From contig NZ_RJVP01000001.1 in the NCBI RefSeq assembly GCF_003730115.1, positions 248,001-312,000 on the forward strand: 64,000 nt of DNA, given 5' to 3'. Position numbers and translations under genes: made by a program. The notes under the pieces are model-generated. The model did no database searches. It was not told where the DNA came from and saw only the letters and a program-made list of their open reading frames with translations. The stretch is from Pseudomethylobacillus aquaticus. Its GTDB lineage: Bacteria; Pseudomonadota; Gammaproteobacteria; Burkholderiales; Methylophilaceae. Positions 47,438 to 54,548 of this stretch are shown here, in pieces (within the stretch, counting starts at the first letter, position 1; each line of letters starts with the position of its first letter).

Positions 47438-48055
47438 CTAGGGTGCCAGACTACGCAGCACCAGGTTGGACAACTGGGTGGGCGCGTCGTCGACGAGGTC
47501 GAGGTTGTGTTGCAGCAAGAGCGGATTCACGTAGGGGTGCATGACGAGATAGATAACATGCACGGTCTCGTCCAGCGGTGTCTTGCGCTCGAACTCGCCT
47601 GCCTGTCGGCCTTCCCGAATGATCTCGACCAGGGTTTGACGGATACGCTGTCCGTAGGCGATCGCCGATGGCCAGCCTTCACCGGCAGAATTTGCAGCGA
47701 TGTCATACAGCTTGCGGTCATTGAAGAACAGACTCACGCTCGTTGTTACCAACGTTTTGAATAATATACGTAATTTTTCTGTAGGCGTGCTGGCACCAGC
47801 GAGCGCTTCATCGACAGCAGCGACCACGGTATCCAGGGTGGCAGCGCAGATAGCCTCACCGATCGCCTGTTTAGAGTCGAAAAATTTATAGATATAGGCT
47901 TTTGAAAAGCCGATCGCCTTGGCCAGGTCGGAGACCGTCGTCTTGTCATAACCATAGCGGCTGAAGTGCTCGCCAGCCGCCAGAACAATCTGCTCGCGCA
48001 CACTGTGATCGGCAGGGCCACGTACCTGTGGAAGGGAAGATTCGATTTCATTCAT
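47438..48055 (-). CDS. TetR/AcrR-family repressor
   Basis: A 205-residue regulator with an N-terminal HTH (about 20-65: REQIVLAAGEHFSRYGYDKTTVSDLAKAIGFSKAYIYKFFDSKQAI). The helical ligand domain (about 75-200) is variable. A TTG six bases upstream was rejected in favour of the ATG at 48055. Operators with the same GTGACC...GTCAC dyad flank it on both sides, so it probably represses itself and both arms of the efflux system. Confidence 0.92.
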   Translation of the reverse strand: MNEIESSLPQVRGPADHSVREQIVLAAGEHFSRYGYDKTTVSDLAKAIGFSKAYIYKFFDSKQAIGEAICAATLDTVVAAVDEALAGASTPTEKLRILFKTLVTTSVSLFFNDRKLYDIAANSAGEGWPSAIAYGQRIRQTLVEIIREGRQAGEFERKTPLDETVHVIYLVMHPYVNPLLLQHNLDLVDDAPTQLSNLVLRSLAP

Positions 48056-48094
48056 AGCCAAGACAATACCGTGTCACAAGGCACTTGACAACAA

Positions 48095-48118
48095 GTGACC
48101 ATTTTAGGTTATAGTCAC
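48095..48118. promoter_or_regulatory. TetR-family operator before the outer-membrane factor
   Basis: GTGACC-N10-ATAGTCAC, matching 47395-47418 in all fixed positions. TTGACA (48085-48090) just upstream and TATAGT (48110-48115) inside give a plausible but loosely spaced promoter for the plus-strand genes. Confidence 0.75.
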
Positions 48119-48146
48119 ATCAACAATTCAATGCCTAAGGACATGC

Positions 48147-49640
48147 ATGTTCACTCATCCTCACTTGCTGGCGCTGCTGCTGAGTGGCAGCATCCTGACC
48201 GGCTGCACCGTTGGCCCCGACTACCGGCCACCCGATGTCGCACTGACATCTCCCTTTCTCGGGCAAGAACATGTCCACCTGCGCCAGGTTCAGCGCCAGG
48301 CCGACCTCGCCGTGTGGTGGGCCGCTTTCGATGACCCCCTGCTGACCCGCTTCATCTCGCTGGCGCTAGAACAGAATCTGGACATTGCACAGGCAGTGTC
48401 CAGGGTCACCCAGTCGCGTGCGGCATTACGCTACGCCGATGCAGCACTGCTGCCGGCGGGTGGCCTCAGCGCAAGCGCGGCGCGTGCACGCCAGTCGCTG
48501 GAGACTCCACTCGGGCAGGTGCTCAACGCCACGCCCGGCTATGATCGCAACGGTAGCCTGTACGAGGCCAATCTTGGCGCCAGCTGGGAAATCGATGTGT
48601 TTGGTGGCCTGCAGCGAGGCCGGGAAGCGTCACGCGCCGCTTATCAGGCATCCGCAGCAGGCGCAGTGGCGACACGTCTGGCCGTTGCCGCGCAGACCGC
48701 CGATGTGTATGTCACCATCCGGGGCTTGCAGACGCGCCTCTCCATCGCCAAGCAGCAAGCGGACACCCGCCGCCAATTGCTGGCGCTGGTCCGGCTGCAG
48801 TACGAGAAAGGCATCGCCGCTGAACTGCAGATAAACCAGGCCGATGCTGCATTGACCCAGGTCGAGGCGCAGATCCCCGCCCTGCAAGCCAGCCTGGACT
48901 CCGCAATGAATGCGCTCGATGTACTGCTGGGCGCTCGGCCGGGAACCTACCGCACTGAGCTGACCACAGCGGCCCCTGTCCCTGTCGCGCCTGGTCTGAC
49001 CCAGAGCGGCAGCCCTGCCGAGATGATTCGGCGCCGACCAGACCTCATCGTCGCTGAGCGCCGCTTGGCGGCAGCCAATGCGCGCATCGGCATGGCGATT
49101 TCAGAGTATTACCCCAAATTCTCACTGGCCGCACTGCTAGGTAGCGCTACCACCATGGGCACTGGCAATCTGTTCAGCGGAGCTGCCAGCCAAGCGCAGG
49201 GCGTGCTCGGTCTGCGCTGGCGTTTATTTGATTTTGGCCGCGTCGACGCTCAAATCGCTGTCGCACGTGGACAGGAGTCGGAAGTGTTGGCGGCGTATCG
49301 ACTGGCGGTACTGCGCGCTGCTGAAGATGTCGAGAACGCCTTTTCCACCTTGCTCAATCGGGAGGCACAGGTCGCTATCCTGATGCGGGGTGAATCGTCA
49401 CTCGCCCGGGCCCGTGCCAACGCGTCTGCCGCTTACCAGGCCGGTGCCCTCAGCCTGATCGAGGTGCTTGATGCCGACAGCAATCTGCTGCAGATGCGTG
49501 ACGGCAAGGCTCAGGCACAAACCGAGGTAGCACGCGCTGCAATTGCTTCCTTCCGGGCCTTGGGCGGCGGCTGGGATGCCAGCCAGGCAAGCCGCACTCC
49601 GCTCCCCGACACACTCTCCACCAACCATCAAAGGGAATAA
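48147..49640 (+). CDS. NodT-family outer-membrane efflux lipoprotein
   Basis: A 497-residue TolC-type outer-membrane factor. The lipobox LTGCTVGPDYRPP and the following VWWAAFDDPLLTRFISLALEQNLDI are NodT/OprM-type, and two repeats of coiled-coil helices span the rest. It provides the outer channel for the pump encoded divergently. It is followed 3 bp later by an SDR gene. Confidence 0.94.
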   Translation: MFTHPHLLALLLSGSILTGCTVGPDYRPPDVALTSPFLGQEHVHLRQVQRQADLAVWWAAFDDPLLTRFISLALEQNLDIAQAVSRVTQSRAALRYADAALLPAGGLSASAARARQSLETPLGQVLNATPGYDRNGSLYEANLGASWEIDVFGGLQRGREASRAAYQASAAGAVATRLAVAAQTADVYVTIRGLQTRLSIAKQQADTRRQLLALVRLQYEKGIAAELQINQADAALTQVEAQIPALQASLDSAMNALDVLLGARPGTYRTELTTAAPVPVAPGLTQSGSPAEMIRRRPDLIVAERRLAAANARIGMAISEYYPKFSLAALLGSATTMGTGNLFSGAASQAQGVLGLRWRLFDFGRVDAQIAVARGQESEVLAAYRLAVLRAAEDVENAFSTLLNREAQVAILMRGESSLARARANASAAYQAGALSLIEVLDADSNLLQMRDGKAQAQTEVARAAIASFRALGGGWDASQASRTPLPDTLSTNHQRE

Positions 49641-49642
49641 AA

Positions 49643-50428
49643 ATGAACACAAGCAAGCACTCATGGGTACTCATCACAGGCGCATCAAGTGGCCTGGGCG
49701 AAGAATTCGCCCGTCAATATGCCGCACAAGGCCATGCACTGGTTCTGGTGGCGCGTAGACTGGAACGGCTGCAAGCGATCGCCGAGACACTGCGCCGTGA
49801 ATACCGCATCGAGGTCGTGGTGGAACAGGTCGATCTTGCGGAGATCACCGCTATCACACAGCTGCATCAGCGCCTCCAGCAACGGGGTATCGCCATCGAT
49901 ATTCTGATCAACAACGCCGGCCATGGGCTGCAAGGCCCCTTCGTCAGTAGCGCGCTGGAGGCAACATTGGGGATGGTGCAGCTGGATATCGCGGGTCTGA
50001 CGGCGATCACTCACCTGTTTGCCAAGGACATGCAAGCGCGCGGACATGGAAAAATCCTGCTGGTCGCCAGCCTGCTGGCTTATCAGGGCGTGCAGAATTT
50101 TGCTGTCTATGCCGCCGCCAAGGCCTACGTACTGCGTCTGGGTGAGGCGCTGCATCGGGAACTGAAGCGCGATGGCGTCACCATCACCACGCTTTGCCCC
50201 GGCATGACCGATACCGGCTTTGCTGCCGCAGCCCAGCAAAAGCTGACACCTGCATTGAAGCTGCTGATGATGCAGCCTGCGCCGGTGGTCCGCGCCGGGA
50301 TCCGTGCCTTGCAGGCTGGCCGCATCAGTGTCGTACCAGGCTTGCCGAACAAAGGGCTGGTGATCCTCACCTGGGCCACACCACGCTGGCTGCACCAGGC
50401 CTTTTTGTCACATGCGATGAACGGCTGA
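49643..50428 (+). CDS. Short-chain dehydrogenase/reductase
   Basis: A 261-residue SDR. The nucleotide-binding motif is VLITGASSGLGEEFARQ, the Asn-Ala-Gly motif is ILINNAGHGLQG, the active-site Ser is in ILLVASLLAYQG and the YxxxK pair is in FAVYAAAKAYVL. GGGAA precedes the ATG 3 bp after the efflux gene, so they are probably co-transcribed and repressed by the TetR protein. Substrate unknown; co-expression with efflux suggests detoxification. Confidence 0.9.
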   Translation: MNTSKHSWVLITGASSGLGEEFARQYAAQGHALVLVARRLERLQAIAETLRREYRIEVVVEQVDLAEITAITQLHQRLQQRGIAIDILINNAGHGLQGPFVSSALEATLGMVQLDIAGLTAITHLFAKDMQARGHGKILLVASLLAYQGVQNFAVYAAAKAYVLRLGEALHRELKRDGVTITTLCPGMTDTGFAAAAQQKLTPALKLLMMQPAPVVRAGIRALQAGRISVVPGLPNKGLVILTWATPRWLHQAFLSHAMNG

Positions 50429-50464
50429 ATACACTGGTCTGGCGCTGGTCATCAGATCAAGCAA

Positions 50465-50495
50465 AAGGTGGGACACTGCACGCTGGTCCCACCTT
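50465..50495. terminator. Terminator between SDR and amt
   Basis: The arms AAGGTGGGAC and GTCCCACCTT form a perfect 10-bp stem with an 11-base loop and flank a TTGTTATT run on the plus strand. It lies between convergent genes and could serve both. Confidence 0.75.
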
Positions 50496-50562
50496 GTTAT
50501 TGACGCCTGCAACCGGGCAGCGCTGGACGAGCAGCGCGACCGGGTTGATGAAGGGCCTGGCA

Positions 50563-51771
50563 TCAATCCTCGCTGCCACCCGCCGAACTTGGCGTTGCCG
50601 CGATCTTGTGAATGGCCAGATCCGCGCCCAGGTATTCGTCTTCTGCGTCCATGCGGATACCGACGATGATTTTCAGCACGCCGTACACGATGAAGCCCCC
50701 TGCCACCGCCACCACGATGCCGAGGCCAGTACCTATCAGTTGCGAGGTCAGGCTCACACCCCCCATGCCACCCAGTGTAGTGGCGCCGAAGATGCCCGCG
50801 GCGATGCCGCCCCAGGCGCCACACAGACCGTGCAAAGGCCATACCCCCAGCACATCGTCGATCTTCCAGCGGTTCTGCGTCAGCGTGAACGCCCAGACGA
50901 ACAAGGCACCCGCCACCAGGCCGGTAGCCAGCGCACCCAGCGGATGCATCACGTCCGAACCGGCACACACGGCCACCAGACCGGCCAATGGGCCATTGTG
51001 CACAAAGCCCGGGTCGTTCTTGCCGAACAGCAAGGCGGCCAGCGTACCGCCTACCAGCGCCATCAGCGAGTTCATGGCGACCAAGCCGGTGATGCCGGTG
51101 ATGGATTGTGCGGACATCACATTAAAACCGAACCAGCCCACGGTCAGGATCCAGGCACCCAGCGCCAGGAACGGGATATTGGATGGCGGGAAGGCATGCA
51201 GACGGCCGTCCTTGCCATAGCGGCCAGCACGCGCACCGAGCAGCATCACTGCCGCCAGCGCGATCCAGCCGCCCATGGCATGCACCACCACCGAACCGGC
51301 AAAGTCATGGAAACTCGCACCGTAGGTGGCTTTGAGCCAGTCCTGCAAACCGAGCTGACCGTTCCAGACGATGCCTTCGAAGAAAGGATAGACGAAGCCG
51401 ACCAGCAGGAAGGTGGCGGCAAGTTGCGGGTTGAACTTGGCGCGTTCTGCGATACCACCCGAGACGATGGCCGGAATGGCCGCCGCAAAGGTCAGCAGAA
51501 AGAAGAACTTGACCAGGTCATAGCCGTTCTTGGCAGAAAGCGCTTCCGCCCCCTGCAGAAAGCCGATGCCATAAGCGATGCTGTAACCGATGAAAAAATA
51601 GGCGATGGTGGAGATGGAAAAATCCACCATGATCTTGACCAGCGCATTGACCTGATTCTTGCGCCGGACGGTACCGACTTCCAGAAAAGCAAACCCTGCG
51701 TGCATGGCAAGCACCATAATGGCACCCAACAGCACAAAAAGGACATCTCCCCCCGATTGCAATGCTTCCAT
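50563..51771 (-). CDS. amtB: Ammonium transporter
   Basis: A 402-residue Amt/MEP/Rh channel with about 11 membrane helices. Landmarks are the N-terminal MHAGFAFLEVGTVRRKNQVN, the DFAGSVVVHAMGGWIAL segment holding the first pore His, the NVMSAQSITGITGLVAMNSLMA region and LHGLCGAWGGIAAGIFG with the second pore His. The first methionine is followed directly by membrane helix one, without a signal peptide. No PII (glnK) gene neighbours it. Sigma-54 and two NtrC-type sites lie upstream, so it should be induced by nitrogen limitation. Confidence 0.95.
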   Translation of the reverse strand: MEALQSGGDVLFVLLGAIMVLAMHAGFAFLEVGTVRRKNQVNALVKIMVDFSISTIAYFFIGYSIAYGIGFLQGAEALSAKNGYDLVKFFFLLTFAAAIPAIVSGGIAERAKFNPQLAATFLLVGFVYPFFEGIVWNGQLGLQDWLKATYGASFHDFAGSVVVHAMGGWIALAAVMLLGARAGRYGKDGRLHAFPPSNIPFLALGAWILTVGWFGFNVMSAQSITGITGLVAMNSLMALVGGTLAALLFGKNDPGFVHNGPLAGLVAVCAGSDVMHPLGALATGLVAGALFVWAFTLTQNRWKIDDVLGVWPLHGLCGAWGGIAAGIFGATTLGGMGGVSLTSQLIGTGLGIVVAVAGGFIVYGVLKIIVGIRMDAEDEYLGADLAIHKIAATPSSAGGSED

Positions 51772-51850
51772 GTTGACTCCTCCAAAGCGTGATTTGATAT
51801 TTTTATGGTGTTCTGTTCATCACAAGGTGAACAAAAAGTGGCATTACGCG

Positions 51851-51866
51851 TGCAAAAAGCAGGCCA
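51851..51866 (-). promoter_or_regulatory. Sigma-54 promoter of amt
   Basis: On the minus strand it reads TGGCCTGCTTTTTGCA, matching TGGC...TTGCA with GG-N10-GC spacing. The start of transcription would be near 51840, about 70 bases before the ATG. Confidence 0.75.
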
Positions 51867-51918
51867 GTCTTCACTTTGTTGATTCAAAAAGCCTTTTTTA
51901 ACACCGACTCTCTATTTT

Positions 51919-51933
51919 GCACATATATTGTGC
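51919..51933. promoter_or_regulatory. NtrC-type activator site 1
   Basis: GCAC-ATATATT-GTGC is a perfect NtrC-type dyad (GCAC-N7-GTGC). It lies about 60 bp upstream of the sigma-54 promoter, and its centre is 30 bp from the second site, about three helical turns. Confidence 0.7.
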
Positions 51934-51948
51934 GCTACATAGTGCAAC

Positions 51949-51963
51949 GCACTTTCATGGTGC
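51949..51963. promoter_or_regulatory. NtrC-type activator site 2
   Basis: GCAC-TTTCATG-GTGC is the second perfect GCAC-N7-GTGC dyad, centred 30 bp from the first. Paired sites on one face of the helix are typical of NtrC enhancers. Confidence 0.7.
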
Positions 51964-52025
51964 ACATTGCAAGTATGGCATGAACCGCTATGCACACCAT
52001 GCCGGATCAGTATCCGCCTCAGTGT

Positions 52026-52967
52026 TCAGGACGCCACAGGCGCCTTTCTCGCCACCGCGTACCCGGCCGCTGCCCAGGCGTCGATCCCGCCCGCCAGTGG
52101 CCGCACCTTGTAATAGCCATTGTTCATGAACGCTTTGGCGACCTTGGCAGCGGTGACTTCATTCGGACAGGAGCAATACAGGATGATGTGCTGTTCGGGG
52201 TCGATATCCTCGCCCAGCTGATCCAGTTGGTCGACGCCAATGAAGCGCGCGCCGGGGATCCAGCCTTCCTCGGCCTGCAAAGCAGAACGCGTGTCGATGA
52301 TGACTGGGTTCATGCCGCCTTCTATCATTTCGTTCAAGGCGCTTACGCTGATGCGTGCCATGCGCAACTCTTTAAGGAAGCGATAGCGTTCCCACCATTT
52401 CCTGGCGATGAACACGGCCAAAGCCAAGCCCAACAGCATCGCTCCCCATTTGCCCATGGCTACCAGCATGTCCAGCAGCTCGTTGATGGCCGTGTCGAAC
52501 ACTGAACCCAGCAGGATGGCAGAACCCGCCCAGATGGCCGCACCCAGCGCATCGAACAGGATGAACACCCACAGCCGGGTGCCTAAAGCGCCCGCCAGCG
52601 CCCCGGCGATGGAAGCAAAGCCGGGCACGAACTTGCAGAACAACAGTGAAGATGGACCAACCTTGAGGTACAGGGATTCGGTCTGCCGAACGCAGGAATC
52701 CGGCGACAAGGAGATGCGGCATAGCTTGCCCAACACCCTGCGGCCGATGCGGCGACCAGCGAAGAACCAGAACATATCCGCCAGCAACGCGCCCAGCATG
52801 GCCGTGCACAACAGCCCTGCAGCGGAGAAGTCAGCGGTGCTGGCCATGGCACCGGTGACCAGCAGCATGGGGTATGCCGGGATGGGCAGGCCGATCTGCT
52901 CCAGGAACACATTGAGAAAGACGATGATGAGTCCAAATTGCTCGAGCAACTGCAGGAATTCGTTCAT
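52026..52967 (-). CDS. DedA-family membrane protein fused to a rhodanese domain
   Basis: A 313-residue protein. Residues about 1-195 are DedA/VTT: LNVFLEQIGLPIPAYPMLLVTGAM, FFAGRRIGRRVLG and FCKFVPGFASIAGALAGALG with membrane helices. Residues about 215-310 are a rhodanese domain (MIEGGMNPVIIDTRSALQAEEGWIPGARFIGVDQLD) with the active-site-loop Cys in IILYCSCPNEVTAAKVAKAF. The fusion would place a sulfurtransferase or redox domain on the cytoplasmic side of a DedA protein. Start at 52967 (MNEFLQLLEQFG); a longer upstream frame lacks DedA character. Confidence 0.9.
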   Translation of the reverse strand: MNEFLQLLEQFGLIIVFLNVFLEQIGLPIPAYPMLLVTGAMASTADFSAAGLLCTAMLGALLADMFWFFAGRRIGRRVLGKLCRISLSPDSCVRQTESLYLKVGPSSLLFCKFVPGFASIAGALAGALGTRLWVFILFDALGAAIWAGSAILLGSVFDTAINELLDMLVAMGKWGAMLLGLALAVFIARKWWERYRFLKELRMARISVSALNEMIEGGMNPVIIDTRSALQAEEGWIPGARFIGVDQLDQLGEDIDPEQHIILYCSCPNEVTAAKVAKAFMNNGYYKVRPLAGGIDAWAAAGYAVARKAPVAS

Positions 52968-53212
52968 TGCGCATTCTTGATGTGGGAGGCAGGTAGCTAA
53001 GGTCTCAATAATCCTGGCTAACGTCAATAGTGGGTATAGCGTCGCAGGCAGCGCGCCTGTAGCCGCTAAACAAGCAGCGAACCAGACAGCATGAAAACAG
53101 CAAAGCCCGCAGGCAGACTTGAATTCAGACCATATCGCCGCAAGTTGTGGCAAAGCCCCACAATCTTTATGATGTGGCTCCCACTCAGCCTTGCAGCAGA
53201 ACAGCCCCCGCT

Positions 53213-53524
53213 ATGGAAATCTACCTGATCATCGCCTTAGCCCTGACCGCCTTGTACTGGATGGATAGCATCGCCAGCCGCGACAATGCCGTGATACTGG
53301 GCAAGGAGCTGGCGGCACGCTACAGCCTGCAGCTTCTGGACGAAACCGTGGCCTGTAACAAATTGCGCCTGGGCCGCAACAGCCGTGGCCATGTACAGCT
53401 GCAACGCACCTATCAATTCGAGCTCAGCGCCAACGGCACGGACCGCATGGCTTGCGAGCTGACGCTGCTGGGCCGCCAGCTGCACAGCTGGCACATCCCG
53501 CCCTATCTGGAGCAGGTCCACTGA
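53213..53524 (+). CDS. DUF3301-family small membrane protein
   Basis: A 103-residue protein with one N-terminal membrane helix (IYLIIALALTALYWMDSI) and a soluble part, RNSRGHVQLQRTYQFELSANGTDRMACELTLLGRQLHSWHIPPY, that matches DUF3301. The function is unknown. The ATG at 53213 was chosen because the helix begins there. Its TGA directly abuts the gluQ ATG, so the two are coupled. Confidence 0.85.
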   Translation: MEIYLIIALALTALYWMDSIASRDNAVILGKELAARYSLQLLDETVACNKLRLGRNSRGHVQLQRTYQFELSANGTDRMACELTLLGRQLHSWHIPPYLEQVH

Positions 53525-54451
53525 ATGTATCGCGGCCGCTTTGCACCCTCGCCTAGCGGGCCACTGCATTTCGGCTCGCTGGTGGCCGCCACCGCAAGCT
53601 ACCTGGAAGCGCGCACGCAGGGCGGCGAGTGGCTGGTACGCATGGAAGACCTGGACACGCCGCGCGTGGTCAGCGGCGCAGCCGATGACATCCTGCGCAC
53701 GCTGGAAGCCTACGGTTTCAGCTGGGATGGTCCTGTGATGTACCAGAGTCAGCGCAACGACGCCTATCAGGCTGCGCTAGCCAGCTTGCAGGCGCAAGGT
53801 CTGGTGTATCCATGCGGCTGTAGCCGCAAAGAGATCGCCGACTCCGTCACACTGCATTCAGCACTTCAAGGTCATTCAGTGCTCCAAGGTATAGAAGGTC
53901 TGGTCTATCCGGGCACCTGCCGCCACGGCCTGCCTGCAGGCAAGCAGGCGCGTGCCTGGCGTGTGCTGACCGATAGCCGCGCTATCCAGTTCGTGGACGC
54001 CGTTCAGGGCCTGCAGTCGCAGCGACTGGACACGGCCATCGGCGATTTTGTGCTGAAGCGCGCTGATGGCTTGTATGCCTATCAACTGGCGGTGGTGGTG
54101 GACGACGCGGAACAGCAGATCAGCCATGTGCTGCGCGGTGCGGATCTGCTGGACTCCACGGCACGCCAGCGTTACCTGCAACAGCTGCTGGGCTTAAGTC
54201 AGGTGCACTATGCGCATGTGCCCGTCGCCAGCAATGCAGCGGGTGAAAAGCTCAGCAAACAGACCCTGGCGAGCCCGCTGGATACCAGAAATGCGGGCAC
54301 CACACTTTGGCACTGCCTGTGCTTTCTTGGCCAGCGGGTCCCGCAGGCGCTGCAATCCGCCCCCAGCGGGGAGTTGTGGCAATGGGCATTGACACACTGG
54401 AAGCTGGAACAGGTGGCTCGGCAACGCAGTATCAGGCTGGATACACACTAA
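53525..54451 (+). CDS. gluQ: Glutamyl-Q tRNA(Asp) synthetase
   Basis: A 308-residue GluRS paralogue that attaches glutamate to the queuosine base of tRNA(Asp). The HIGH-like region is GRFAPSPSGPLHFGSLVAA and the KMSKS-like region is EKLSKQT. A zinc site is suggested by YPCGCSRKEI and YPGTCRHG. The anticodon-binding domain of true GluRS is absent, which fits GluQ. It is translationally coupled to DUF3301. Confidence 0.94.
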   Translation: MYRGRFAPSPSGPLHFGSLVAATASYLEARTQGGEWLVRMEDLDTPRVVSGAADDILRTLEAYGFSWDGPVMYQSQRNDAYQAALASLQAQGLVYPCGCSRKEIADSVTLHSALQGHSVLQGIEGLVYPGTCRHGLPAGKQARAWRVLTDSRAIQFVDAVQGLQSQRLDTAIGDFVLKRADGLYAYQLAVVVDDAEQQISHVLRGADLLDSTARQRYLQQLLGLSQVHYAHVPVASNAAGEKLSKQTLASPLDTRNAGTTLWHCLCFLGQRVPQALQSAPSGELWQWALTHWKLEQVARQRSIRLDTH

Positions 54452-54488
54452 ATCAGCAGTCAAACGCTTGGCGCGCAATAATCTAGTT

Positions 54489-54507
54489 GAAAACTATTCG
54501 TATTTTC
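54489..54507 (+). promoter_or_regulatory. Possible Fur box
   Basis: GAAAACTATTCGTATTTTC matches 11 of 19 positions of the Fur consensus and has GAAAA...TTTTC symmetry. It lies about 40 bp before the siderophore receptor start. The match alone is weak; the neighbouring gene type supports it. Confidence 0.4.
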
Positions 54508-54548
54508 AATAAGATTTACATTTCCTTACATTAACAAGAGATGTGATC

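Noticed and set aside
51839-51854. A sigma-54-like match on the plus strand (TGGCATTACGCGTGCA)
   Set aside because: There is no gene downstream in that direction, and it overlaps the better minus-strand site that fits amt and the NtrC dyads.
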